The notes under the pieces were generated by a model. The model saw nothing but the letters and a program-made list of their open reading frames with translations. It did no database searches and had not been told where the DNA came from. This document shows, piece after piece, positions 18,456 through 29,327 of a stretch of 64,000 bases of DNA. Numbering within the stretch: position 1 is the stretch's first letter; every line of letters begins with the position of its first letter. Source of the stretch: Immersiella caudata (Eukaryota > Ascomycota > Sordariomycetes > Sordariales > Lasiosphaeriaceae); the NCBI GenBank assembly GCA_030512335.1, contig JAULSU010000003.1, positions 2,046,001 to 2,110,000 on the forward strand, in the 5' to 3' direction. A program made the translations under genes and the position numbers.

Positions 18456-20539
18456 TCAAGCCGGACATGTCGGTGGGGGGGGGTGTGCCAAGTTCTTGCT
18501 GACACTGCCGTATTTGGCCTGCCAGGCATAGAAATACATGAGGGCCGCGAAAGGTTGGCCAAGAATCGTGAAGGAGACCCAGAATATAATATTGCCCAAA
18601 AGCTTTCCGTTGGCTGACTTCATGTGCTCGAGAGGGGCGGTTATTTGGATTAGGGGTAGTTGGAGGAACATCCCCAGGAAGGCGACACCTGGAGGAGGTA
18701 AGTGACTATGTTTGGATAGAGGAAAAGATGATTCGACATACCAATGAGGTTGTGAGTGGGCACACCGACGAGGATTTCGTGGAGAAGGGCAGAGACAGTG
18801 AAGACGGTGAGACTGGCCATCTTATGGCTCCAACCACGGGAGCGCATGGGGAAGTAGACGTGGCGGCGGAAAAATTGGTAAACGGGCTTGTTCCATGTGC
18901 GCCAGTAGACGCCTAGGCCTTCGCTGTTCCCTGTGGCGACGGATTAGATAGAGGTGAATATGAAGGGGCAAAAGGAGAACATACACCAGGCTTCGTAGAA
19001 TTCTCGGTCGGCGAATCGGGTCACTTCGGCGAGGGCATTGAGGAACGATTGAAAGAGGGCTGGTGGTCGATGTCAGCTACTAACTTGTATTTTGGGATAA
19101 TCTTTGCGTGTCTCAGGAGGTACTCCTCCTTTTCCTCCCGAGACATCAGGGCAAAAACCAGCAGCAACCGCACATACCGAAGAAGCCGGCAAGCCAGATA
19201 ACAAGGGATATGGTGGACAGTTTGAGAAGTCGCTCGAGGATGGAAGGGTAGTCGAGGGAGGCAATCTTGTCGAGTGAGTTGCGCAACACTGGGGTTGCAT
19301 ACTGAGCACTGGCGAACCAGATGAAGACGCTCAAACAGAGGACCTCACCGAGGCGCTTAAAGACAAATACCCATCGAATTTTGTCGGTGCGAGGGTATGC
19401 GGGCTCTGTTGGTCGATATCAGCTACTAACTTCCATTTTTGGACAATGCTTGCATGCCTCAGGAGGTCTGAGGAGGTAACTCCTCCTCATCCTCCTGAGA
19501 CACCAGGGCAAAAAGACCAGAGCGGCAAAAAAAAACAACAGGAATCGCACATACGATAAACTAGCGTAGGCGCCCACCAGAAGTAAGTGAGATTATCAAA
19601 GATGATGTTGTTTGGATAGGGGCACTCCTTGTAGATCTCAGGCAGTGCGTCCAGCTCGCCCTTCACGGGGTGTAGGTACGCATGTCGGAGGTCGCGGTTC
19701 GTAAATGCGTATGAGGCTGTCTTGAGCCAAACGATGATGGCATGCATCTCCGTCAAAGTGCCGATCAAGGGGTGGTGAATGTGAAAATAAACAACGTAGG
19801 TGGTGAAGGCCAATGCAATGGTGACGTTCACCGCATGGGCGGCCCAAACCAGTTTCCAAGTAGCTTGGAACTTGAGGTGCTCGTCCTCGGTCGGGCTGGT
19901 GGTTCCATCACGCTTCTCCGCCCTGAGTCGTGAGGTCCTAGCTTGGCTGGCAGCAACGAGTTCGATGAGATACGCAATCAAGAGGTGGCATGGAATCAGA
20001 AGGTAAAGTCCAAGGCCTAGCTGAAGATCGGTTTTACGGAAATCGTGACACCGAACGCAGATAAGAACGCCGTACTGTAGCACCGGGTTAGCTATGGTCA
20101 CCTCTATTGTCCGGGGTCACCAGAGATGGGTGTGACATGAGCGAGAAACGGCGTACTAACCTTTTGGATATTTTCGATAACTAGACGCAAATTCCCGACA
20201 ACTTCACACAGTCAACAATGGACGCTCATGATGCATACGCAGAAGAAGTTCATTACCCAACATGATCACCATCAGATTGCGGAAACCCAAAAAGCTCGGC
20301 GTTGCCGTCGTATCGTGGCTGAGACATGACGGGCGCGATTCCGAATGAACAGCTTCAACATGGCGGTACTTTTTTCGGAAACTCCTTCTCAGCTGCTCTG
20401 TCGCATCATCGACTGTGCGGCCTTTCTGTGCTTCCCCTTGAGAGGCGCTCACGCCCGCGCCCGTTCTCCGAGTGACGCCATTCGTGGAGGGGTTGGAGTT
20501 GAGACTCGTCCCAGTCCCGGTAGCTGTCGCGGTGCTCAT
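18456..20539 (-). CDS. dgat1: Diacylglycerol O-acyltransferase 1 (DGAT1, MBOAT family)
   Basis: DGAT1 makes triacylglycerol from diacylglycerol and acyl-CoA in the ER. Seven minus-strand exons: 20257-20539, 20161-20201, 19555-20074, 19178-19405, 18985-19059, 18742-18930 and 18456-18688, giving 522 residues. Every join keeps frame and rebuilds family motifs: GNLRLVIENIQKYG (the DGAT1-type NxRLxIEN.xKYG), FYEAWWNSEGLGVYW (FYxDWWN class signature, residues about 377-392), and SALLHE with the probable catalytic His433. The N-terminus of about 90 residues is disordered. Introns 3 and 4 (149 and 118 nt) are both members of the repeated intron family described separately; the other introns are 53-86 nt. 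A run of nine C on the coding strand (18475-18483) lies near the 3' end, so the last dozen residues depend on its exact length. A sterol acyltransferase is the alternative, but the LVIENIQKYG motif favours DGAT1. Confidence 0.93.
19060..19177 (-). mobile_element. Introner-like element: DGAT1 intron 4
   Basis: A 118-nt intron in phase 1, between residues GFF and ALFQSF. On the coding strand it begins GTATGTGCGGTTGCTGCT and ends TAGCTGACATCGACCACCAG. An inverted repeat with 12-base arms (19109-19120 and 19134-19145, 11 of 12 paired) can fold most of the middle into a hairpin. It matches the introns at 19406-19554, 47761-47918 and 52360-52490 at both ends and in the stem. This is the shortest of the four copies and lacks one CCTCCTCAGA unit next to the right arm. 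Confidence 0.88.
19406..19554 (-). mobile_element. Introner-like element: DGAT1 intron 3
   Basis: A 149-nt phase 1 intron that splits the Gln of LVYQPAYPRT. It starts GTATGTGCGATTCCTG and ends TAGTAGCTGATATCGACCAA before CAG. Arms of 12 bases (19455-19466 and 19491-19502) pair at 11 of 12 positions. The middle carries T-runs and an extra CCTCCTCAGA unit compared with intron 4. Only 228 coding bases separate it from intron 4. Confidence 0.88.
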
Positions 20540-22119
20540 CTTGAGTTCAACATCGACCGACACACACACGGATATCCAAAACAAACAAAATAAACGAGTG
20601 ATTCGCAGGACGTTGCGCGGTAAATCCGACGGGAGGTTCCAGACAGCCCGCTTTTCAACCGGGATGTCCCAAGCTTTTGTCAGTGGCGAGAAGCTGATCT
20701 TCGGACGACGCCGAGCCTAGGCGCTGGTAAAGGTGCTAGAAGTCTTCAGGGGGTTCAGGTTGCCCTCGGAACGAGTACGCGGGAACTTGGGTGGCCAGGG
20801 GCCTGACGCTAGAGAAGCCGAGGTGAAGCGCGGAGGAAATTCCTTTTCGATCTAGGAAGACGGATTGCGAAGATGAAAAGGCGATTGATCGGTGCGTTGA
20901 TATTCGTATGAGCACGAGCAGATGCTAGTTATCTCGCAGCGTCCTGATAAGATCGGATGGTATTCCTGGAGGCCTGTGAGATGTCGGTTGCAGCCGGCTT
21001 CCAGTCATTTACCTAGGTATTTTAACGGGAATGCAGAAGTTGGTAGAGCTTCCGTTGGCACGCCGTTTCGTCGTGATAGCCATGCAACCCGGTTCTGCGC
21101 ATGCATGCAGCCCAATATCGAGCCTGATAGCACTCATGTGCGGGTCGTGGAACGGATTGGAGGGCACTGGGAGACTTGCACATGCTTCGATGCAGACAAT
21201 TGCGCTTCGTCACAACGGTGGTGGACCGGGGTGGGGCTTCAAGGGAGGGGTCGCTTGGCGCTCACTCGTCAGCGTGTGACAGGGGTCTAACAACAACCCT
21301 GCGAATCACGATTTGATGTTCAAACCATCGAAAGCAAAGAGCGATACGATGATACGCCCACACGTACAAGACTCGGGTGAACCAAAAAAATCTCCTCAAG
21401 TGAATATTTTGTTGCCTTCTACATCGTTGCCTCAAACTACAGGGAGGTACGGCACCGGAGCTATCACCGTTTCCATCTTGTACCAGGGGCTAAGCGGCTC
21501 GTGTCCACCAAACAAGGACGCTGAATAGACACAAGCTTGGCCTATTACGTGTAAATCCAATGGATCCTACAGGTCTAGAGTTGCGGATTGAAGACTCCGA
21601 GCCTAGAGCTTCTGCATGTCCTCGGGCCTCACCAGCCACGGAAAGTGCCGCATTTAACATGATGTGACACGGCAGGACAGAAAGCAAGCTTGAATGCATG
21701 GAATGAATAATCCTAGACTGCCCACGGATCATACCACCGTCTAAAATCCGCACGCGGATCGCTGCAGCCAGCCCTGATAACGGGTTGATGGTACTCGGCC
21801 AAGTCTCCTGTCGAAACCCCTGTTACTTGCCTACGTATCGATACCTGCCTTTTGAGGAATACACTTTGGCGACTCAGGCCCATGAAACCTGTGATGCTTT
21901 AATGAAGTTATTCCTCGGATTTGGTATCTTCTGTTGAAGAAGGCACACATAGCCCCTCCAACTCCGTTTTCGGCAAGCGCCATGAGTTAGCACCTTTCAG
22001 CTGCGCTTGTATAAAAAAAAAGACGCAAGCATCAAAAAGCAAAATCTGAAAAGAGATTCACAGTCATAATTCATAGGTCTCGGTGCTGCTTTACAACTCA
22101 ACTTCCTTCTCATATCTCT
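20540..22119. other. Intergenic region upstream of DGAT1
   Basis: The 1.6 kb holds the DGAT1 promoter and the PLC 3' region. A TACCTAGGTA palindrome lies at 21010-21019. Small ORFs on both strands have no protein character. No gene is seen. Confidence 0.5.
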
Positions 22120-24234
22120 TCAACCCAGCGTCTTGCTTACTCTCACCAAGATCACGGCCTCGGTCTCCATCCCATTCCAATCCAGCAAGTGCACAAACCG
22201 ATAGCCCTCCCTAAGCCTATCCAGCCTCACACATGCCCACGCAGCCAGCGCGTCTCTCCCAATCTGATCGTCTCGCACCAGGAACCGCACAAACGACAAC
22301 TCCGGCACCACCCCAGGGATTTTCTTGAACTTGAGTTCCTTTCTCTTGAAGTCCGGGTCACATCCCTTGTGAGACTTCGTCTTGGCCTTGTACTCGCCTT
22401 CCTTCTCCTTGCCGTCGGCGGGCAAGTCGCTTCCGTGCCGCTCGCCAGGTTCTTCGACATGAACCTCAACCTTTAAATATGGGTTGAAAGACTTGGGTGT
22501 GTCGCCTGGTGGGCAAGGCAAGTTTTGAGCGGCGAGAACCTCGACGGTCAGATCCATGCTGTAATGGCGGACGGCGGTGGCCTGCGGGGCCGCATCAGGA
22601 GCGGTGGGTGTCTTTTTGTCGGATCGGTAACCTGCACGACATCACGTCAACCTCCCAAACTCAACGTCAAGATGTGGCCTCTTCGACTTACCTCCTGGCT
22701 TCAGAACGTAGCCCCCGGTTCCAGCAAACATACCCTCGTTCAGCATCATGCCCTCGTCCCAGTTCTGCCAGTTCAGCGCTACTATTTGTATCCCCTTTCT
22801 CCAGAACACGGCGGGGTCCAAGTTCGATGATCCGATGCGCAAGCCTGATGGATAGGCGCGCATGAGGAAGTTCTTGTTGTGGTTGAACAGCTCCTTTGCG
22901 CTCTTCTGGTGCACCTCCATGACACCATTCTCTGATAGCGAGAAGATGTGCGTCGGCATCGTCGCCTCGGGCTGCGTCAGGCTTTTGAACGAGACACCGC
23001 GGGTGTAGATTCCCAGCTTGCTCAGAGCTTGTATGATCTTAGAGGGCTTGGCCGAGGTCTTCTTCTCACCTTTAGGCGAGGGTGCCGGAGTTGTCGACGA
23101 CGTTGTTGTGGCAGTCAGATTTGTGGCCGGCTCAGCCGGGGAACTACCCTCCTCTTGTCCAGGGGGCGCGTATTTGACCTTGACGAGAATCTTCCCTCGT
23201 AGATCCCCCGGAGCTGGCAGGTTGTCTGCATCCCTCTCCTGCTTGGGCAACAGCAAGCCTTCCCACATTTCCTCCATGATGTGGACCATGGCCTCCTGCT
23301 GCTCGGGACTGCAGTGGACCTCGAGACTGACGATCAGAGGGAGGTCTGTGACAACGAAGCCGTAGTCACGGATCGAGACGCACACATCGCGGAACAAAAC
23401 GTCTTTAGTTAGTGTGTACCCGTGGAGCACACGCGGCTCTTTGAACGTGCTGCTGGCACGAGGCAGCGACTTTGAAGAATCGGCACTCGTCTTCTTCTCA
23501 AGCGGCGCTCCAGTCTCCGCTCCCTGGGATGCGACAGCAGCATCGGGCTTCTTCTTGTCGACAAACTGGTCCAACTTCTTGCTAAGAGATGTCTTCTCGA
23601 AACGGCCGACAAGGGAGCTCGGTATCTTATCCTTCACCTTATTCACCTTGTTCTTGCGCTTCTCGAACTTCTTAGGATCGCCCTCGTCGCTGCTAGACGA
23701 CGATGTGTCGGACTCCGAATCCGAGTCATCGCCATCCCAGACGTCGATCTCGATACACCGGCAGCCCCGCAGCAGCACATCCTTGTAGGCATCGGCGCTC
23801 GAGTCGCTGTAAAGCTGGTTTCCAGTGAGATAAGTATTGTGGCTGGAGCTGATGAAATAACTCGACAATGGCCAGGAAGCGTCTTCAGCATGGGGCGGAG
23901 CAACGACGTTGGTCGCAGACGAGGTCATGTATCTGATAAAGTCGTTGAACGCCCAATCCTCCTTCGGTAGCTCGTCACCCTGGCGCTGGACGTTCTTGAG
24001 GAACACGGCAGCATCGTCGCTGGTCCATCCCGGAGGGACCTGGTCCTTGTTGCTCTTCGCCGCCGGTGTAACGTGGGTGCTGTAAAGCGTCTTCAGGTAC
24101 GAGAGCACTGTCGGATGCAATGTCTTGACGCTGCGCTCCTCCCCGCTGACACCGCCGCCCGCCTGGTGAGGAGCATCCGCGGTAGCTGGCAGTCTGTCAG
24201 ACGATGCCGCCGGCGCGGGCGTCTTATCAGCCAT
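22120..24234 (-). CDS. plc1: Phosphoinositide-specific phospholipase C (delta type)
   Basis: PLC cleaves PIP2 to IP3 and diacylglycerol at the plasma membrane in a calcium-dependent way. Exons 22692-24234 and 22120-22631 (60-nt intron, GTAAGT...CAG) give 684 residues. A degenerate EF-hand-like region covers about residues 37-110. The X box starts SSYFISSSHNTYLTGNQL with catalytic His132, then GCRCIEIDVWDG with metal-binding Glu162 and Asp164; the second catalytic His is in SLEVHCS (His307). The Y box runs about 425-540 (IYTRGVSFKS, AYPSGLRIGSSN, ALNWQNWDEGM, NEGMFAGTGGYVLKPGG) and a C2 domain about 555-665. About 100 residues (about 167-265) are inserted inside the X box, first acidic and Ser-rich, then Lys-rich. 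An in-frame ATG at 24351 would add 39 residues; I prefer 24234. Confidence 0.95.
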
Positions 24235-25369
24235 GGTTAGCGGGTGCTCGTCGTTGCCTCTCGGCGACACAGCGATTCGCATTCGTCTTCGCCCGCAGGT
24301 TGGGGTCGGTCGAAGGAGTGACAGCAAAGGAATGGAAATACCCCTCAACAATAAGCAGCAGAAGAAACCACAATCTTGCCTTGACTCGCAGCACCGAACA
24401 CTCTAAACATGCAGGAATAGTATAGGATGATCCAATGGTCCCAGTCTGACCAACGCATGGCCCATCCAAGCTCGCTTTTAGGTCCCCCAAGGCCTGACCT
24501 ACAATGCCCAGACGGAAAATCCGTTCGTTAGCTCATCAGCTCTCCCCCATCCCACTTGCTGCTGCAGCTACGCCACGTAAGGGTGCCAATTTGATTGCTC
24601 AGGATGAGGACAGCCAAGGAAGCTGGGAGCGGACGAGAACCCACCAACGTCACACGTCCTGCCCCTCATTGAGTGGATGGAGGGGTGAAGCGGGTTGCCC
24701 CTCATTTGCGTCAGCGCGCGTGGTGGGGGCAGGAAGTACCTCGTGGCCAATTGTGTGGTGAGAGGGACATGGATGGAGATGGGAGGAAGCTGCGAATTCC
24801 CGCAAGATAGGTGGTTCGGGCTCATCGACTGGTTCACTCACTTCCATGTCCAGCTGAGGTGGCTCTTGGGATGGATGCTTCAACTACTCCGTCAGTAGGC
24901 TCCGTTTGCTCCGTGTGAGAGGACTAGCGTGTGCACGGTAAGTACACCGGGAGGCACGTTGATGCGAAGACGCAACGAAAAGCATTCAAATTTTGTGCAA
25001 GTCTTCAAATTCTGGACAGATGGCTTCTGATGGGACTTCGATCATGGCGGGCAGACAAGCAAAAGCTGTGCTTGCGTAGGTAAAGGTACCTACCTGTCTT
25101 GCGTTGTCCCTGTAGAAGAAGCAAAAATGTTGGTCTTCTGCGTTGATGTGAGACCCGTTGTCTTGTAAGATCTTCGCGATTGTCTCTCGATGGTCATCAT
25201 TTTTCTCGCCCGCCTGTGTATGTACCCGCTAGAAAGTGCCATCACTAATACTGCTCTACCAAACGCGAAGAATAACAAAAGCAAAATCTTTTCCCGACCT
25301 ATACTACCTAACAATACCAGAATGACGCCCCAACTCCCATCATATCTCATGGCGGACCACTGCGACGAT
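24235..25369. other. Intergenic region upstream of PLC
   Basis: It contains the PLC promoter and the 3' region of ARP8. GGTACCTACCT at about 25085 is one of the recurring intergenic TACCTA motifs. No gene is seen. Confidence 0.5.
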
Positions 25370-27740
25370 TTAGTACTGCCAAAGAGCCTTATGATATACC
25401 ACCCTTGATCCTAGCATCTTATACTCAAAGTTGGTGACCCACGAATCGTTGGTTGGCAACTTGGCAAAAACGCTTGCGCCCTTCCATACGACGACCTGCT
25501 CGTCCATCTCCCTGGCACTTCTACTGACCAGGATTTTGTCACTGAGGTCTGGTCTCCTGATCTTGAGCTTCTCTTCCAAGAACGTCGTGAAATGCGGGAC
25601 CTTTGCGCCGCCACCAATGACCATGATGGAGCCTAGTAGCTCGCGGACTTTCTTCTCGTCGCCCTTAGCAGCGTTTTGGATCGAGGTCATGATGGCGATG
25701 TCAAGCGGTGCGGTGGGGAGGACAGCGTCGCGCTCGGCAGCGAGGGACTTGGCAGAGCGGGCAAACGCTTCAATGGGGAGACCTGAAGGAGGGAGGGTGG
25801 CGAGGCCGTTTGCGAAGGAGCTGCCTTGGGGCGCTGGGGTGCCACCGTTGCGGCCGCTTGGGGCGGGACTACCTCCGTTGACGCCATCACGGGAGCCGAA
25901 GATGAAGGGGGGTGGGACGGGTGTGTTGGCGCCCTCGGGGGCGGGGGAGGGCGCGTTGGAGGTGCCGGGGGTGGCATCGGCGCGGGAAATGAAGTTGAAG
26001 GGCTGTGCTTTCTCCTTGCTGGGGGTCGAGATGTCGTTTGGTGCGCCGGTGAAGCTGATGGAGGTTTGTGTCACCGACGGCTGAATCAGGGCCAGAACGG
26101 CGAGCTGGGCGGCGGACGTTGGGTCGTCCGGAGTGTCGACGTCGTAGGCGTTATAGGAGCGATCGACAAGCTTCCGCCGGCCTCGGAGCTTGGTGTTGTT
26201 GTCGAAGACGGAGGGGTCGTAGAATCCCATAGGGGCGAGGATAACCTCGTCGTAGCACTTGAATTGGTACTTGTGCGTTGGCTGGTTTGGAGCGCGGAGG
26301 TGAAAGTCGTAGTTTTGGACCGAGATGTTGTTTTGCGATAGGGTGCAGTACTTAATCTTCAGCTCCTCAGCCAGCAGGAAGTCGTACCGCCTCCGCAGAT
26401 TGATTTCCTGATATGGGAAGTTGTCATAGAGCATCATCTTGATGAAGGTCTCGGTGACATCGTAGCCGCCGTACTTGAGGTTGATCCTAGAGTCCTCGAT
26501 GCAGAGGCCGTCCTCGACACAGGCGATCGAGGTCTTTTGGGCGCCAACATCCACCACGCAAGCTTGCGTGTATCCCGCCCCAAATGTGGCCGCCATGCTC
26601 TCCTGGATGAATGAAATTTTGTTGAACTCAAACGATTCCACACAAAGGTCCAGGACCTGCTCAACATACTTCTTGTCGTACAGATCCGGAATGACAAACA
26701 CACAACTGTATTGCTTCCAGTCGGTACTCCTCTTCAGCCCCAGCTCCCAGCGAAAGGCTCGATCCAAGAAAGTCTCAAAGTCGTTAAATAGCTGAGCCTT
26801 AGTCAGATAGTCATCCTCATTGAACCACCCGTGCTGGATCGGCCACCACAACTTGAACTTGGGAACCGAGTCGTCGGGTATGCGCTGCGCTTGTTGCCCA
26901 ATGAACACGGAAGATGCTGCGTCTGAGGAAGCGGCATCTTCAACGTCGGTCCACTCGATCTGCAGTGGGTCGTTGTGTTGAGAGATGACCTCGGGTTCAG
27001 TTCGGCGGTTAAAGTTGACGACCAAGTCCTTGGAGTTTGGAAGCACTTTACGCTTGTTGGCGCGCATATCGACCTTGAGATCGCTGCACATCTTCTGGTA
27101 CTTCTTGGACCACTCCTCGCCATATTGTTGGTCCTGAGTCCTAGCCTCGAACTGCCGTCGGGGCAGTGCCTCATGCATCTCGGACTCGGTCTGCGAGTAC
27201 TTGGTCGCAAGCACCATGGGGATGGTTTTCGGGAGCGCATCGCTTGCGAAACCAATGCGCAAGTTCTGACTACCGGGGTGTATCACAATGATCTTGGACG
27301 GGTCGAGGTAGCTCGTCGAGGGCGTTGGCCCATCCTCCCCCTGGATATCGTCGAGCCCGAGGGGGACCTCCCCGTTGGTGTTATTCAGAGCACGGTCTCT
27401 ATCCTTGGCGCTCTGTACGAGTCTGTCCCGGTTGGCCTCTGCCTGGAGTCGGAGGGAGAGGATTTGGTCGTCGCGCTTCATGTAATCTCTACCAGCTCGC
27501 CATCAGCCAACATGATGCGCCACGCGCCTCGCAGGTGCGGCCTTACGTATAATAGTTTTTCTGGTTGATGGGCGCGACGTCAGGCCAACTCGTCTGCTTC
27601 ATACCATTGTCGGTGCGCTCCAATCCTGTTGCCAGTCAGCAGCCAGTCTGCGCGGCTCTGCAAGTTCGCTCCGCAGAGTGATAGCGGTATCTTGACGAAC
27701 CTTCCCTGAGGAGGACGCGCTCGCTAACTTTTCCAACCAT
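25370..27740 (-). CDS. ARP8: Actin-related protein 8 (INO80 complex subunit)
   Basis: Arp8 is part of the nuclear Arp4-Arp8-actin module of INO80, which binds linker DNA and nucleosomes during remodelling. Exons 27701-27740, 27547-27625 and 25370-27488 give 745 residues. Intron 1 uses the donor GTTCGT (75 nt); intron 2 is GTAAGG...TAG (58 nt). The two small exons supply the family N-terminus: MVGK, then REGLERTDN, MKQTSWP, and INQKNYYTDYMKRDDQ. The actin fold follows, with PSKIIVIHPGSQNLRIGFAS, VCVFVIPDLYD-like and ACVVDVGAQKTSIACVEDG phosphate-binding regions. A Pro/Gly/Ser-rich insertion of about 80 residues (about 540-620, genomic about 25750-26030) interrupts the fold, as is common in Arp8. 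The protein ends LGSRVVYHKALWQY. Confidence 0.96.
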
Positions 27741-28673
27741 GTTGCGTGTGTATCGTGATGGGAGCCTTGGCTGGAGATATAATGGCTGCTGTCGGCCTCA
27801 GCTGCCCAGTTTGCGGTCGTGCGCGATACCTTCAGAAGGATGGAATGGCGACAAGAGCTCTAGACCGCCTGCAGTTGATGAGGGGGCTCCCGGCAACTCG
27901 GTGTTGGTGTTTTGAAGAAAGCAGCGCACTGGTTGTGCGTGGTGCTTGGGGCGTAATCACATTCGGTTGGATCGCAGTCGTCTTTTGGAGTCGTTAAGTG
28001 GCCACCTGGAAAAATTGGGACCTCTGCTCTCTGTAATCGCAAGTTGGAGTTGCTGTATCGTCCCCACGAAATTCCAAGCGCCTTTCACACAGAGCTTCAA
28101 TTGCCAAGCGATCCCCATCCCGTTTAGTCTAGCGGGCCCCGGCCTTATTGCAACGGGAAATTCCGAGCAGAGCCTCTGGTGAATGTCGACCAACTTCACC
28201 TGCGATATTGTTTCCTATGTGAAGCAAGATATTATACTGAAAAAAAACCAAAAATACATCGGAGACTGAGTATACTAAATATGCTAGCTTCCTTGAGGCG
28301 AAAGACTGCTATGTTGGCCGTAATTCCAAGCCGTGACAGGTCACCTGACGATGACGTAGTCGCTTGCAAGGCAGCGACGGCTCCGGCTGCAATGACTTTG
28401 ACCCTTAACACACCTCTATAAAGAGAACACATCTCAGATTTGACAGGCACTCATATTAGACCTTAGTATCAGTGCTACATGCCAGTCTTCACACCGCAGC
28501 TCTTGAGGCCCAACAACAACTTCATTACGCTGCAACACCATCCCCCACGTTGACCGTTAACTCACCTCACATCATTCGGCGTTCATCCAGAACCACCCCA
28601 ACGAGCTGAACCCTAAATTTCAACAAGTCTTTGCAGTCAACTTACCACCCCCCCCCCCCCCAAAACAAAAAGA
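27741..28673. promoter_or_regulatory. Divergent upstream region of ARP8 and a disordered-protein gene
   Basis: The 933 bases between the two starts hold both promoters. A plus-strand TATAAAG at 28417-28423 is about 250 bases before the ATG at 28674. A run of about 14 C lies just upstream of that ATG (about 28648-28661) and should be part of the leader. Confidence 0.4.
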
Positions 28674-29327
28674 ATGCCTCCAGTCCCAGTATTTACGGCG
28701 GCTCCCATCACCGCCACAAAAGCCAGCGGCGTAACCCCCCAAACCGCAAGCCCGAGCGACTCCCTCGACGCCGCCTCCGACTCCCCGGCACCAACTGGAA
28801 CATCTCGCTACACTCCCTCCAACCAACCATCCTCAAACCCAACACCAACCCGGGCACTCTCTCACGACGGCCCACCTCCTCCCCAACCAGGTGCCGTGCC
28901 CCGCCTACCCACCGCCACATCAGAACCACCCCCTCCAGTTCCTAGCGGAAGCACAACCCAAGGACAACAACAAGCTCCCGCGACAACCTCTGCCCCATAC
29001 TACCCATCCCTCTCGCAGCCTCCCCAAATGGGAATCCCCTCGCCTTCCCAAACCTACAGCCAATCCCAGCGAGGCACAGCAACAGCCACGGGGCCGGGGC
29101 CGGGGACGCATCCGTCGGGTTACCAGCAGAATTCAGCACTGGACCAGTATCAGAGTGCTCAGGCGCAGAACGACTCGTATCGGAATGCGAACATGGGGGG
29201 AGGGAACGCCGGGCAGGGAGATGGGGAGGAGGGGGTATGGAGCTCTGTGGTGGGGTGGACCCAGGCGGCAGGGAAAAGGCTGAGTGAGGCCGAGAGTGAG
29301 GTTTGGAAGAGGATCAACAAGGAGTGA
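28674..29327 (+). CDS. Conserved hypothetical disordered protein
   Basis: The intronless ORF encodes 217 residues. The first 140 are rich in Pro, Ser, Thr, Ala and Gln, with no globular domain. The C-terminal end is different and looks conserved: DQYQSAQAQNDSYRN, a short Gly/Asn stretch, then GVWSSVVGWTQAAGKRLSEA and a final EVWKRINKE that could form an amphipathic helix. I have an impression of this C-terminal motif in hypothetical proteins of other filamentous ascomycetes but know no function. No signal peptide or membrane segment is seen. The start is set by an A-rich context (CAAAAAGAATG) after a C-run. Confidence 0.72.
   Translation: MPPVPVFTAAPITATKASGVTPQTASPSDSLDAASDSPAPTGTSRYTPSNQPSSNPTPTRALSHDGPPPPQPGAVPRLPTATSEPPPPVPSGSTTQGQQQAPATTSAPYYPSLSQPPQMGIPSPSQTYSQSQRGTATATGPGPGTHPSGYQQNSALDQYQSAQAQNDSYRNANMGGGNAGQGDGEEGVWSSVVGWTQAAGKRLSEAESEVWKRINKE

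Noticed and set aside
18931..18984. Other introns as further members of the repeated intron family
   Set aside because: I compared the remaining introns by eye; they share only the ordinary donor, branch and acceptor signals and lack the GTGCGATTGCTG block and the hairpin.
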